Source of the DNA: Microbacterium sp. zg-Y625
GTDB lineage: Bacteria; Actinomycetota; Actinomycetes; Actinomycetales; Microbacteriaceae
DNA: 64,000 nucleotides
NCBI RefSeq assembly: GCF_030246925.1
Contig: NZ_CP126740.1
Location: forward strand, 1,116,001 to 1,180,000
Reading direction: 5' to 3'
Made by a program: the position numbers and the translations under genes. Numbering within the stretch: the first letter of the stretch is position 1; each line of letters begins with the position of its first letter. Under the pieces are notes generated by a model, which was given only the letters and a program-made list of their open reading frames with translations, did no database searches and had not been told where the DNA came from. This document shows positions 48,611-58,247 of the stretch, in pieces.

Positions 48611-50389
48611 ATGACGACACGAGCCACCCGCAGCCCGCGCCGACGCACCGTCGCCGCTCTCGCCGTCGTCCTCGCCGTGCTCTCCGGGTTCATCCTGCGG
48701 CTCGTCGACATCCAGGTGGTCAACGCGGACGAGCACATCGCCGACTCGCAGGCACTGGCGCTCGGCGCCCATGAGGAGCTCTATGGCACGCGTGGCGAGG
48801 TCGTCGACGCGGACGGCGAGCCGCTGGCCACGAGCATTCTGAAGTACGACGGCAAGCTCGACCCCCTCAACGTCGGCCCCGTCGATCGCGAGATCGACGG
48901 CGTGACGGTCGAAGTGCCCTGGGAGCAGGTGGCCGCCGAGATGGGGGCCATCACCGGGCAGAGCGCGGACGAGATCATGAAGATCGTCGACGACGCCCTC
49001 GCGGCCGACCCCGGCAGCCGGTTCGCCTACCTCAAACGAGGTCTTACGACGGAGCAGTACCGGGAGCTGGCCGCCCTGCGGGCGCCGTTCGTGCGTTTCG
49101 ATCCGCACCCCGAGCGCACCTACCCCGACGGGGCGGTCGCCGGCAACCTGCTCGGCTTCATGGGCTCGGACGGCGAGCCCCTCGCCGGCGTGGAGCAGAT
49201 CGAGAACGCCTGCCTCGCGCCGCAGGACGGGGAGCGCAGCTACCAGCGCGGTGCCGACGGGGTCGTGATCCCCGGCACCGAGATCGAGACTCCCGCCGTG
49301 GACGGCGGCACGCTGCAGTTGACGATCGACCGCGACCTGCAGTGGTATCTGCAGCAGCTCATCGCCGAAGAGGTGCAGAACAAGCAGGCCTCGAGCGGCG
49401 CGATCTTCGTGCTCGAGGTGGCCACCGGCAAGATCCGGGCCGCGGCGGAGTACCCGACCGTCGACCCCAACAACGTCGATGGGTCGGCGCCCGAGGACCG
49501 GGGTTCGCGCCTGTTCCTGGAGTCCTACGAGCCCGGATCGACCCTCAAGGCCATCACCGCAGCCAGCGTCATCGACGCGGGCGTCGCCACGCCGCACACG
49601 ACCGTGACCGCGGGTGACTATGAGACCTTCCCGAACGGTGCGCGCGTCGGCGATTTCGAATCGCACCCCGTGCTGAACTACACCCTCACCGGTGCGCTGA
49701 TCGACTCGTCGAACGTCGCCCTGTCGAAGTTCGGCGAGATGCTCACCGCCGACACGCGCCACGAGTACCTGCAACGCTTCGGGGTGGGCAAGGGCACCGC
49801 CATCGGCTGGCCGCAGGAGCCGCAGGGGGTGCTGCATCCTCCCGCAGAGTGGGACAACCAGACGTTCTACGCCACGACCTTCGGGCAGGGCTACACGATG
49901 ACCTCCCCCCAGGTCGCGAGCGCCTATCAGGCCCTTGCGAACGGCGGGCTGAAGATGCCGCTGTCGATCGTGGAGTCCTGCACGCTCGCCGACGGCACCG
50001 TGATCGAGCCCGATCTGCCCGCGCCCGAGCAGGTCGTGTCGAAGGAGGCCGCAGACGCGGTGACCCTCATGCTCGAGAACGTCGCGGTGCAGGCTCAGAT
50101 GGCCGACTACATCGCCGTGGACGGCTACCGCATCGCCGCCAAGACGGGTACCGCGCAGGTCGCAGGGGAGAACGGCTACAAGTCGGGCGTCTACTTCACG
50201 TCGCTCATCGGCATCGTGCCGGCCGACGATCCGCAGTACATCGTTCTGACCACGCTCGACGAGCCGACTACCATTAGATCGTCTGCTGCGAACCGCCAGG
50301 CCTTCCAGAAGGCCGTGATGCAGGTGCTCAAGAACTACCGCGTCCTGCCCTCTGATTCGCAGACGCCCCTTCTTCCCAAGACGCAGTGA
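48611..50389 (+). CDS. ftsI: Septal penicillin-binding protein FtsI (class B transpeptidase)
   Basis: A 592-residue class B PBP with one N-terminal membrane helix (VAALAVVLAVLSGFILRLVD). The PBP dimerisation domain comes first. The transpeptidase then carries S-x-x-K in EPGSTLKAIT (about residue 309), S-x-N in DSSNVALS and K-T-G in AAKTGTAQV. It cross-links septal peptidoglycan with FtsW. No PASTA domain is present. It follows ftsL after 5 bp. The next gene is murF, whereas murE would be expected. Confidence 0.95.
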   Translation: MTTRATRSPRRRTVAALAVVLAVLSGFILRLVDIQVVNADEHIADSQALALGAHEELYGTRGEVVDADGEPLATSILKYDGKLDPLNVGPVDREIDGVTVEVPWEQVAAEMGAITGQSADEIMKIVDDALAADPGSRFAYLKRGLTTEQYRELAALRAPFVRFDPHPERTYPDGAVAGNLLGFMGSDGEPLAGVEQIENACLAPQDGERSYQRGADGVVIPGTEIETPAVDGGTLQLTIDRDLQWYLQQLIAEEVQNKQASSGAIFVLEVATGKIRAAAEYPTVDPNNVDGSAPEDRGSRLFLESYEPGSTLKAITAASVIDAGVATPHTTVTAGDYETFPNGARVGDFESHPVLNYTLTGALIDSSNVALSKFGEMLTADTRHEYLQRFGVGKGTAIGWPQEPQGVLHPPAEWDNQTFYATTFGQGYTMTSPQVASAYQALANGGLKMPLSIVESCTLADGTVIEPDLPAPEQVVSKEAADAVTLMLENVAVQAQMADYIAVDGYRIAAKTGTAQVAGENGYKSGVYFTSLIGIVPADDPQYIVLTTLDEPTTIRSSAANRQAFQKAVMQVLKNYRVLPSDSQTPLLPKTQ

Positions 50390-50441
50390 TCGCGCCGCCC
50401 CGCGCCGGCGTGCGCGCGCTCGTGACCGAGAACGGACACAC

Positions 50442-51854
50442 ATGATCCCCTTGACGTTCGCCGAGGTCGCCCGGGCCACATCCGGTGAACTCCGCCCGGC
50501 CGGCGGAGCCGGTCCGGACACCGTGGTGACCGGCGCGGTCGACACCGACTCCCGCCTCATCGAACCCGGCGGCATCTTCGTCGCGAAGCCGGGGGAGGAC
50601 ACCGACGGCCACCTGTTCGTCGACGCCGCCCTCGAGCGCGGCGCGGCGCTGGCGATCGTCGAACGCCCCGTGTCGGCGGCTGTCAGCCAGATCGTCGTGG
50701 CCGACGCCGTCGCCGCGCTGGCGGACCTGGCACGCGAGGTCGTCGCCCGGGTGCGCGCCGGCGGCCGACTGCGGATCGTCGGGATCACCGGCTCCAACGG
50801 CAAGACGACGACCAAGAACATGCTGGCGCGCATCCTGCAGGACGAGGGTGAGACCGTCGCACCGCGCGCCTCGTTCAACAACGAGGTCGGCGCGCCGCTG
50901 ACGATGCTGCGCGTCACCCATGACACGCGGTTCCTCGTCAGCGAGTTCGGCGCCAGCGGCCCGGGAGAGATCGCCCGGCTCGCCGGACTCGTGCAGCCCG
51001 ACGTCGGCGTGGTGCTGATGGTGGGCATGGCGCACGCCGGAGGATTCGGGGGCGTCGAGGCGACCCTGCGGGCGAAGTCCGAGCTCATCCACGCCGTGCG
51101 TCGCGGCGGGATCGCCGTGCTCAACGCCGACGACGCACGCGTGGCCACGATGGCGACGATCGCCGCCGACCGCGACCAGAGCGTCCGCTGGTTCGGGCGC
51201 ACGTCGGCGGCCGACGTGCGCGCTGAGGACGTCGAGGTGGATGCCGACGGCACATCGTGCACCGTCGTCATCGAGGGAGAGCGCCTGCCGCTGCGGCTGC
51301 GCGTGCTGGGGGAGCACCACGTGATGAACGCCCTGGCGGCGCTCACGGCGGCCACCGCGCTCGGGGTCAGCGCCCGCGACGCCATCGCACGCCTGGAGAC
51401 GCTTGAACTCGCCGAGCGATGGCGCATGCAGCCGCTGGGCTCGACCCGGGTGCGCATCATCAACGACGCCTACAACGCCAGCCCCGACTCCATGGCGGCG
51501 GCGCTGCGGACGCTCGCGCAGATCGCGGGTCCCGACCAGCGCACCGTCGCCGTGCTCGGCGCGATGAGCGAGCTGGGCGAATTCTCCGGTGAGGAGCACG
51601 ATCGCATCGGGCTGCTGGCGGTGCGCCTGAACATCCGCCGCATCGTCGTGGTGGGGCCGGAGGCGCGGCGCCTGTTCATCTCCGTCATCTCCGAGGGCTC
51701 CTGGGACGGGGAGGCGGTCTACTTCGCCACAGCCGACGAGGCCTACGACTACCTCTCCGGGGAGCTGCGCGACGGCGACCGTGTGCTGGTGAAGTCGTCC
51801 AACGCTGCGGGCCTGCGGCATCTGGGTGATCGTCTGGGAGAATCGTTCTCGTGA
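50442..51854 (+). CDS. murF: UDP-MurNAc-tripeptide--D-Ala-D-Ala ligase
   Basis: A 470-residue Mur ligase. The N-terminal domain has VDTDSRLIEPGGIFVAKPG, the ATP loop is GITGSNGKTTTKNML, the central domain has NNEVGAPLTML and EFGASGPGEI, and the C-terminal domain has INDAYNASPDSM. It adds D-Ala-D-Ala to complete the stem peptide. The NNEVGAPLTML and DAYNASPDSM signatures mark MurF and not MurE. It overlaps mraY by GTGA. Confidence 0.96.
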   Translation: MIPLTFAEVARATSGELRPAGGAGPDTVVTGAVDTDSRLIEPGGIFVAKPGEDTDGHLFVDAALERGAALAIVERPVSAAVSQIVVADAVAALADLAREVVARVRAGGRLRIVGITGSNGKTTTKNMLARILQDEGETVAPRASFNNEVGAPLTMLRVTHDTRFLVSEFGASGPGEIARLAGLVQPDVGVVLMVGMAHAGGFGGVEATLRAKSELIHAVRRGGIAVLNADDARVATMATIAADRDQSVRWFGRTSAADVRAEDVEVDADGTSCTVVIEGERLPLRLRVLGEHHVMNALAALTAATALGVSARDAIARLETLELAERWRMQPLGSTRVRIINDAYNASPDSMAAALRTLAQIAGPDQRTVAVLGAMSELGEFSGEEHDRIGLLAVRLNIRRIVVVGPEARRLFISVISEGSWDGEAVYFATADEAYDYLSGELRDGDRVLVKSSNAAGLRHLGDRLGESFS

Positions 51855-52960
51855 GATCCCTCCTTATCGCTGCGACGATCTCACTGTCGTTCACGCTCTT
51901 CCTCACGCCGCTGTTCATCCGGCTCTTCAAGAAGCTGGGCTGGGGGCAGGTCATCCGCACGCCGGAGGACGGCAACAACCCGCAGCACGGCGCCAAGCGC
52001 GGCACGCCCACGATGGGCGGGATCGTCTTCATCCTGGCCTCCGTCATCGGGTACCTCGTCGGCACGTACGTCGGCGGGAGCCCGCCCACCGCATCGGGCC
52101 TTCTGGTGCTCTGGATGATGGTGGGGCTCGGCGTCGTCGGCTTCATCGACGACTACCTGAAGGTGCGCAGCCAGCGCAGCCTCGGATTGTCGGGCTGGCG
52201 CAAGGTCATCGGCCAGGTGCTCGTGGCGGTGCCCTTCGGCATCTTCGCGCTCAACTTCCCGAATGTCCGCGACGTCACGCCGGCGTCGGCCCACATCTCG
52301 CTGTTCCGTGACATCCCGGTGCTGTCGTTCATGGCGCTGGGCGCCATCGTCGGCTGGATCCTCTACCTCGCGTGGGTGTCCTTCCTGTCGGTCGCCTGGT
52401 CCAACGCCACCAACCTCACCGACGGGCTCGACGGACTGGCCACGGGTGCGGGCATCTTCACGGTGTCGGCCTACAGCCTCGTGGCCTTCTGGCAGTTCCA
52501 GCAGCGGTGCATCAGCACGGCGCTCGTGCCGGCCTACGCCGACGCCTGCTACCTCACCCGCGACCCGCTGGACCTCACGATCGTCGCGGCATCCTTCATC
52601 GGCGCCCTCGTCGGCTTCCTCTGGTGGAACGCGCCCAAGGCCAAGATCTTCATGGGCGACGTCGGGTCGATGGCCATCGGCGGCGTCATCGTCGCGATGT
52701 CGATCCTCACCCGCACCGAGCTGCTGGCCGTGCTCATCGCCGGCGTCTTCGTGATCGCTCCCGGCTCTGTCGTGCTGCAGCGGTACTACTTCAAGGCGAC
52801 CGGCGGCAAGCGCATCTTCCTCATGAGCCCCTTCCACCATCACCTGGAGCTGCGGGGGTGGCCGGAGATCACCATCGTCGTGCGCATGTGGATCATCGCC
52901 GGCATCCTGGCGGTGACGGGTGTGGCCCTCTTCTACGTCGAATGGCTTGCCGCGCAATGA
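51851..52960 (+). CDS. mraY: Phospho-N-acetylmuramoyl-pentapeptide transferase
   Basis: A 369-residue polytopic enzyme that forms lipid I on undecaprenyl phosphate. It shows GTPTMGGIVFI, the Asp pair GFIDDYLKV, NATNLTDGLDGLATG, FMGDVGSMAIGG and the loop FHHHLELRGWPE. About ten membrane segments are visible. GTG 51851 overlaps the murF stop and its own stop overlaps the murD start, so the three are coupled. Confidence 0.97.
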   Translation: MRSLLIAATISLSFTLFLTPLFIRLFKKLGWGQVIRTPEDGNNPQHGAKRGTPTMGGIVFILASVIGYLVGTYVGGSPPTASGLLVLWMMVGLGVVGFIDDYLKVRSQRSLGLSGWRKVIGQVLVAVPFGIFALNFPNVRDVTPASAHISLFRDIPVLSFMALGAIVGWILYLAWVSFLSVAWSNATNLTDGLDGLATGAGIFTVSAYSLVAFWQFQQRCISTALVPAYADACYLTRDPLDLTIVAASFIGALVGFLWWNAPKAKIFMGDVGSMAIGGVIVAMSILTRTELLAVLIAGVFVIAPGSVVLQRYYFKATGGKRIFLMSPFHHHLELRGWPEITIVVRMWIIAGILAVTGVALFYVEWLAAQ

Positions 52961-54504
52961 ACGAGCGTCTGAACACACTCACCAGCTGGAACGCCGACTG
53001 GCGCGGGCTGCGCGTGGCGGTGCTGGGCCTGTCGGTCACCGGGTTCTCGGTGGCGGACACGCTCGCGGAGCTCGGCGCGCAGGTGCTGGTGGTCACCGAG
53101 ACCGCCGCCGAGGAGTATGCACGCCTGCTGCCGGTGATCGGCGCGGAGCTGTGGACCGGGCCCTTGACCGAGGTGCCCGGCGATCTCGTGGACTTCGCCC
53201 CTGACGTCATCGTCGCCTCGCCGGGCTTCCCGCCGCATCACCCGGTGATCCGCTGGGCGCAGGACGCCGGCATCGCCCTGTGGGGCGACATCGAGCTCGC
53301 CTGGCGCGTGCGCGACAAGGTGACCCGCCCGGACGGCCGCCCTGCGGAGTGGGTGCTCATCACCGGAACCAACGGCAAGACGACGACCACCCGGCTCGCG
53401 GCGACCATGATGGCCGAGGGCGGTCTGCGGGCCGCGCCCTGCGGCAACATCGGCGTGCCGGTGCTCGACGCGGTGCGCGATCCCGCCGGCTTCGACGTGC
53501 TCGTGGTCGAGCTGTCCAGCCACCAGCTCTGGTATCTCGGGCTGCAGTGGACGCCCGAGCCTGTGTCGCCGACGGCGTCGGTGTGCCTGAACCTGGCCGA
53601 CGACCACCTGGAGTGGCACGGCTCGTTCCGGGCGTACCGGGATGCCAAGGCGATCGTGTACGCCAACACACGCATCGCCTGCGTGTACAACAAGGCCGAC
53701 ATCGCCACGCGCGAGATGGTCGAAGAGGCCGAAGTGGTCGAAGGATGCCGCGCCATCGGCTTCGACCTCGGGGTGCCGGGACCCAGCGACCTGGGGGTCG
53801 TCGACGGCATCCTCGTCGACCGCGCCTTCCTGGCCGACCGGGCCACGAGCGCCCTCGAGCTGACCACCGTCGCCGACCTCGCCGCCCACGGGCTCGCCGC
53901 TCCCCACGTCGTGGCGAACATCCTCGCGGCCAGTGCCCTCGCACGCGCCCTGGACGTGCAGCCGGCCGCGATCGCGGCGGCGCTGGAGGACTTCCACCTC
54001 GACCCGCACCGCATCGAGGTGGTCGCGATCGAAGGCGGCATCACGTGGGTCGATGACTCGAAGGCCACCAACCCGCATGCCGCCGCGTCGTCACTGGCCG
54101 CTTACCCGGGAGCCGTCTGGATCGTCGGCGGCCTGCTGAAGGGCGTCGACATCTCCGGCCTCGTCGCGGGGAGGGGTGCGAAGACGAAGGCGGCCATCGT
54201 GATCGGCGCCGATCGGACGGCCGTTGTCGAGGCGTTCGAGCGACACGCGCCGACGGTACCCGTGTTCGAGGTCGACGACGCCGACACTGGAGAGGTCATG
54301 ACGCGGGTCGTCGAACTGGCGGCGGGGATCGCCCGTGACGGGGACGTGGTTCTGCTCGCCCCCGCCGCAGCATCCTTCGACCAGTTCGCGTCCTACGCCG
54401 ACCGCGGCAAGAGCTTCGCCGCAGCGGTGCGCGAACGGATCGGAGGGGGGTCGCATGGCGAGCACGACGCACAACCGCACGACACCCCCGACGACCCCGC
54501 CTGA
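52957..54504 (+). CDS. murD: UDP-MurNAc-L-alanine--D-glutamate ligase
   Basis: A 515-residue Mur ligase. It has an N-terminal Rossmann-like start (LRVAVLGLSVTGFSVADTLAELG), ATP loop LITGTNGKTTTTRL, ELSSHQLWYL, LNLADDHLEWHGS and DDSKATNPHAAASSL. It adds D-Glu to UDP-MurNAc-L-Ala. Start ATG 52957 overlaps the mraY stop (ATGA). Its last 50 bp overlap the ftsW start. Homologues usually have about 440-500 residues, and the extra length is a hydrophilic C-terminal tail. Confidence 0.95.
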   Translation: MNERLNTLTSWNADWRGLRVAVLGLSVTGFSVADTLAELGAQVLVVTETAAEEYARLLPVIGAELWTGPLTEVPGDLVDFAPDVIVASPGFPPHHPVIRWAQDAGIALWGDIELAWRVRDKVTRPDGRPAEWVLITGTNGKTTTTRLAATMMAEGGLRAAPCGNIGVPVLDAVRDPAGFDVLVVELSSHQLWYLGLQWTPEPVSPTASVCLNLADDHLEWHGSFRAYRDAKAIVYANTRIACVYNKADIATREMVEEAEVVEGCRAIGFDLGVPGPSDLGVVDGILVDRAFLADRATSALELTTVADLAAHGLAAPHVVANILAASALARALDVQPAAIAAALEDFHLDPHRIEVVAIEGGITWVDDSKATNPHAAASSLAAYPGAVWIVGGLLKGVDISGLVAGRGAKTKAAIVIGADRTAVVEAFERHAPTVPVFEVDDADTGEVMTRVVELAAGIARDGDVVLLAPAAASFDQFASYADRGKSFAAAVRERIGGGSHGEHDAQPHDTPDDPA

Positions 54505-55681
54505 CGGCGCGTCGCGGGGCCCCCTCGCCGCGCGGATCTCGCTCGGCAAGGTCTTCACGCCGGTGCCGAGCGAGTTCGTCCTGATCTCGTCAGCCGCTCT
54601 CCTGCTGACCGCCTTCGGTCTCGTGATGGTGCTGTCGGCCACCTCCGCCACGTCCACGGCTGCCGGTCTCGGTCCCTTCGACACGCTCGTCAAGCAGGCG
54701 GTGTTCGCGACGATCGGCATCCCGCTGATGTTCGTCCTCAGCCGGTTCCCGGTGTCGTTCTGGAAGAAGATCGCCTGGCCCGTGCTGATCGGCGCGACCT
54801 TCCTGCAGCTGCTCGTCTTCGTCCCCGGCATCGGCATCGAGAACGACGGCAACCGCAACTGGATCTCCATCGCCGGCCAGCAGGCGCAGCCGTCGGAGTT
54901 CCTCAAGCTCACCCTTGCGCTCTGGCTCGGGCTGGTGCTGTTCCGCAAGCGCTCACTGCTGACCAAATGGCAGCACGTCTTCATCCCGGTGGTCCCCGTC
55001 GGCGGCCTCGTCATCGCGACGGTCATGGCCGGCGGAGACCTCGGCACCACGATGATCCTGGTGCTGATCCTGCTGGCGGCCCTGTTCTTCTCGGGCGTGA
55101 AGCTGCGGCTGTTCATCATCCCGCTCCTCGCGGCCGTCGCCACCGTCGCCGTCCTCGCGATCCGCAGCCCCAACCGCATGGCGCGCATCATGAGCTTCCT
55201 CGACCCGAACTGCATCGCCGACTACCTGGAGACCTGCTACCAGCCGCTGCATGGCGTCTGGAGCCTGGCCAGCGGCGGGATCTTCGGTCTGGGTCTGGGC
55301 AACTCGCGCGAGAAATACGCGTGGCTCCCGGCCGCGGCGCACGACTACATCTTCGCCATCGTGGGGGAGGAGCTGGGCCTCATCGGCTGCATCGTCGCGC
55401 TGGGGCTGTTCGCGCTCTTCGCCGTGGGCGCCTTCCACGTGGTCCGCAAGACCGATGACGCGTTCGTGCGCATCGCGGCAGGTGCCATCACGGTGTGGAT
55501 CGTCGGCCAGGCCCTCATCAACATCGGCGTGGTCCTGCGGGTGTTCCCCGTTCTGGGCGTGCCCCTGCCCTTCATGTCGCAGGGAGGCACGGCGCTGCTG
55601 TCGGTGCTCATGGCGTGCGGCGTGCTGCTGTCGTTCGCCCGCACGCTGCCTGTGAAGACGCCCGCCGTCGCTGCGATCTGA
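54455..55681 (+). CDS. ftsW: Septal peptidoglycan polymerase FtsW
   Basis: A 408-residue SEDS glycosyltransferase with about ten membrane segments. It has VMVLSATSATS, GNRNWISIAGQQAQPSEFLK, MAGGDLGTTMI, SREKYAWLPAAAHDYIFAIVGEELG and GVPLPFMSQGGTALL. It polymerises lipid II with FtsI at the septum. Start ATG 54455 follows GGAGGGGGG and lies inside murD, an overlap of 50 bp. The overlap allows translational coupling. Confidence 0.95.
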   Translation: MASTTHNRTTPPTTPPDGASRGPLAARISLGKVFTPVPSEFVLISSAALLLTAFGLVMVLSATSATSTAAGLGPFDTLVKQAVFATIGIPLMFVLSRFPVSFWKKIAWPVLIGATFLQLLVFVPGIGIENDGNRNWISIAGQQAQPSEFLKLTLALWLGLVLFRKRSLLTKWQHVFIPVVPVGGLVIATVMAGGDLGTTMILVLILLAALFFSGVKLRLFIIPLLAAVATVAVLAIRSPNRMARIMSFLDPNCIADYLETCYQPLHGVWSLASGGIFGLGLGNSREKYAWLPAAAHDYIFAIVGEELGLIGCIVALGLFALFAVGAFHVVRKTDDAFVRIAAGAITVWIVGQALINIGVVLRVFPVLGVPLPFMSQGGTALLSVLMACGVLLSFARTLPVKTPAVAAI

Positions 55682-55699
55682 CGCGGGTAGGGTCATCTG

Positions 55700-56773
55700 G
55701 TGACGACGTACCTCCTCGCCGGCGGCGGAACCGCCGGGCATGTGAATCCTCTGCTGGCCGTCGCGGACGGGCTGCGCGCCCGCAACCCGCAGGACACCGT
55801 GCTGGTGCTGGGCACCCGTGAGGGTCTGGAGACCCGGCTCGTCCCCGCACGCGGCTACGAGCTGCTGTTCGTCGACAAGGTGCCGTTCCCCCGCCGTCCG
55901 AACGGCGCGGCGGTGGCGTTCCCGCCCCGCTTCCTGCGGGCCGTCGCCCAGGTGCGCGCACACATCCGCGCCCACCGGGTCGACGTCGTGGTCGGGTTCG
56001 GCGGGTATGCCTCGGCTCCGGCCTACGTCGCGGCGTCCCGCGAGCGCGTGCCCTTCGTCGTGCACGAGGCCAACGCGCGGCCGGGACTCGCGAACGTGCT
56101 CGGCGCACGTCGGGCGGCAGGGGTGGGCGTCGCCTTCGCCGGCACGCCGATGAAGCGCTCGCGCGTGGTGGGGATGCCGCTGCGGCGCGAGATCGCGGAA
56201 CTCGACCGCGAAGCGCTGCGCGACGAAGCCGCCGCCCACTTCGGGCTGGACCCGCACCTGCCCACCCTCCTCGTCTTCGGCGGTTCGCTGGGCGCCCGGC
56301 GCCTCAACGAGGCTTTCGCCGGGGCCTGGAAAGACGTGCGGGATGCCGGATGGCAGCTGCTGCAGGCGGCGGGGGAGAAGAACGAGCTGCAGGATCCGGG
56401 CGTCGCCGGCTACACGCTGCTGCCCTACATCGACCGCATGGACCTCGCCTTCGCCCTGGCCGATGCCGTCGTCTCGCGTGCCGGGGCGGCGACGGTGAGC
56501 GAGATCAGCGCCCTCGGCATCCCGGCGGTCTACGTGCCGTACGCCGTCGGCAACGGCGAGCAGGCCCTCAACGCCGCGTCGGCCGTGCGTGCCGGAGCGG
56601 CGCGGCTCATCTCCGACGGCGAGTTCACCCCCGAGCGCGTGCGCGGCGAGATCGTCCCGCTGCTGCAGGACGACGCCGCGCTGCAGGCGATGCGGGACGC
56701 GGCGGCATCCGTGGGCAGCCGCACCGGCACCGAAGACGTCATCGCCATGATCGACGCCGCCCTCGGTCGCTGA
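55700..56773 (+). CDS. murG: Lipid II synthase (GlcNAc transferase) MurG
   Basis: A 357-residue GT28 enzyme that adds GlcNAc to lipid I. It has the N-terminal glycine loop LAGGGTAGHVNPLLAV, VVGFGGYASAPAY, HEANARPGLAN, FGGSLGARRLNEAF and the UDP-site VSRAGAATVSEISALG. GTG 55700 is preceded at 6 nt by TAGGGT (55688-55693), so an internal leaderless promoter inside the dcw cluster is likely. Confidence 0.96.
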   Translation: MTTYLLAGGGTAGHVNPLLAVADGLRARNPQDTVLVLGTREGLETRLVPARGYELLFVDKVPFPRRPNGAAVAFPPRFLRAVAQVRAHIRAHRVDVVVGFGGYASAPAYVAASRERVPFVVHEANARPGLANVLGARRAAGVGVAFAGTPMKRSRVVGMPLRREIAELDREALRDEAAAHFGLDPHLPTLLVFGGSLGARRLNEAFAGAWKDVRDAGWQLLQAAGEKNELQDPGVAGYTLLPYIDRMDLAFALADAVVSRAGAATVSEISALGIPAVYVPYAVGNGEQALNAASAVRAGAARLISDGEFTPERVRGEIVPLLQDDAALQAMRDAAASVGSRTGTEDVIAMIDAALGR

Positions 56774-56826
56774 CGGGCGCGCCGCACAGCGGTCCTTCAC
56801 GGCACCCGACCTAGACTTGTCGGGCC

Positions 56827-58242
56827 ATGATCCGACCCGACCTCACCCTGCCCATCCCCGACGACATCACCGCCGCGCACTTCATCGGCATCGGCGGTTC
56901 CGGCATGTCCGGACTCGCGGGGATGTTCCTGGACCGCGGCATCCGCGTCTCGGGATCCGACCGCGCCGACAGCCCGGCACTGCGGGCCCTGGCCGCGCGC
57001 GGCGCCACGGTGCACGTCGGTCACGACGCAGCGAACCTCGGCGACGACGTCGACACGGTCGTGCACACCGGCGCGATCTGGCCCGAGAACCCCGAGTTCG
57101 TGCTGGCCAAGCAGCGCGGCCTGCACGTCATCCACCGCTCGCAGGCGCTGCACTGGCTGATCGGCTCCCGCCGGCTGGTGTCGGTGGCCGGCGCCCACGG
57201 CAAGACGACGTCGACGGGGATGATCGTCACGGCGCTGCAGCGGCTGGATGCCGACCCGACGTTCGTCAACGGCGGCGTGATCGCCGAACTCGGCGTCTCG
57301 AGCGGCACGGGTGCCGACGAGCTGTTCGTGATCGAGGCGGACGAGTCCGACGGCACGTTCCTGCTGTACGACACGTCGGTCGCCCTCATCACCAACGTGG
57401 ACCCCGACCACCTCGACCACTGGGCGACCCGGGACGCGTTCTACGAAGGGTTCGCCCGCTTCGGCGACAAGGCGCGCGAGGCGGTCGTGATCTCCTCCGA
57501 CGACGCCGGCGCGCAGCGCGTGCGTGCCCGGCTGACGCACCCGAACGTCGTCACGTTCGGCGAGCACGCGCAGGCGGACGTGCGGGTCACCGACATCGTC
57601 GCCGACGGACCTGTCTCCTTCACTCTCACGCACGAGGGCGTCTCGGTGGAGGGGCGTCTGACCGTTCCCGGCGCCCACAACGCGATCAACGCCGCCGGCG
57701 CGGTGGCGGTGCTGCTCACCCTCGGCTACGGGCTCGAACAGTCGCTGCGCGCGGTCGAGCCCTTCGGCGGCACGGTGCGCCGGTTCGAGCTGCACGGTGT
57801 GCAGCGCGGCGTGAGCGTCTACGACGACTACGCCCATCACCCCACCGAGGTCGCCGCCGCCCTCGCCGGCGCTCGCACGGTCGTGGGCGAGGGTCGCATC
57901 ATCGCCCTCCACCAGCCCCACACCTATTCCCGCACGCAGGAGATGTACCGCGAGTTCGCGGAGGTGCTGGAGTCCCACGCCGACCAGACGGTCGTGCTCG
58001 ACGTCTACGGCGCACGGGAGGACCCGGTGCCGGGCGTCACCGGCGAACTCGTCACCGGCGCCTTCGGCGACCCGTCCCGCGCCCACTTCGTCGCGGACTG
58101 GCAGCAGGCGGCCGATTACGCGGCGTCGATCGCGCGCGAGGGGGACTTCATCGTGACCCTCGGCTGCGGCAACGTAAACCTCATCATCCCGCAGGTGCTG
58201 GATGCGCTCGCGGCGACCACGCCGTCCCCGGCGGCGGAGTAG
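56827..58242 (+). CDS. murC: UDP-N-acetylmuramate--L-alanine ligase
   Basis: A 471-residue Mur ligase. It begins [21 protein letters not shown], then ATP loop [36 protein letters not shown], and [15 protein letters not shown] in the third domain. It adds the first L-Ala to UDP-MurNAc. TAGACT (56812-56817) is 9 nt before the ATG, a likely internal promoter. The AHGKTT form of the loop and DDYAHHPTE identify MurC. Confidence 0.97.
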   Translation: MIRPDLTLPIPDDITAAHFIGIGGSGMSGLAGMFLDRGIRVSGSDRADSPALRALAARGATVHVGHDAANLGDDVDTVVHTGAIWPENPEFVLAKQRGLHVIHRSQALHWLIGSRRLVSVAGAHGKTTSTGMIVTALQRLDADPTFVNGGVIAELGVSSGTGADELFVIEADESDGTFLLYDTSVALITNVDPDHLDHWATRDAFYEGFARFGDKAREAVVISSDDAGAQRVRARLTHPNVVTFGEHAQADVRVTDIVADGPVSFTLTHEGVSVEGRLTVPGAHNAINAAGAVAVLLTLGYGLEQSLRAVEPFGGTVRRFELHGVQRGVSVYDDYAHHPTEVAAALAGARTVVGEGRIIALHQPHTYSRTQEMYREFAEVLESHADQTVVLDVYGAREDPVPGVTGELVTGAFGDPSRAHFVADWQQAADYAASIAREGDFIVTLGCGNVNLIIPQVLDALAATTPSPAAE

Positions 58243-58247
58243 CCCGG

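Noticed and set aside
48347..51463. Long minus-strand open frame across ftsI and murF
   Set aside because: It is the mirror of coding frames with strong FtsI and MurF motifs, has no recognisable domain, and its composition is Arg/Ser-rich as expected of a shadow.
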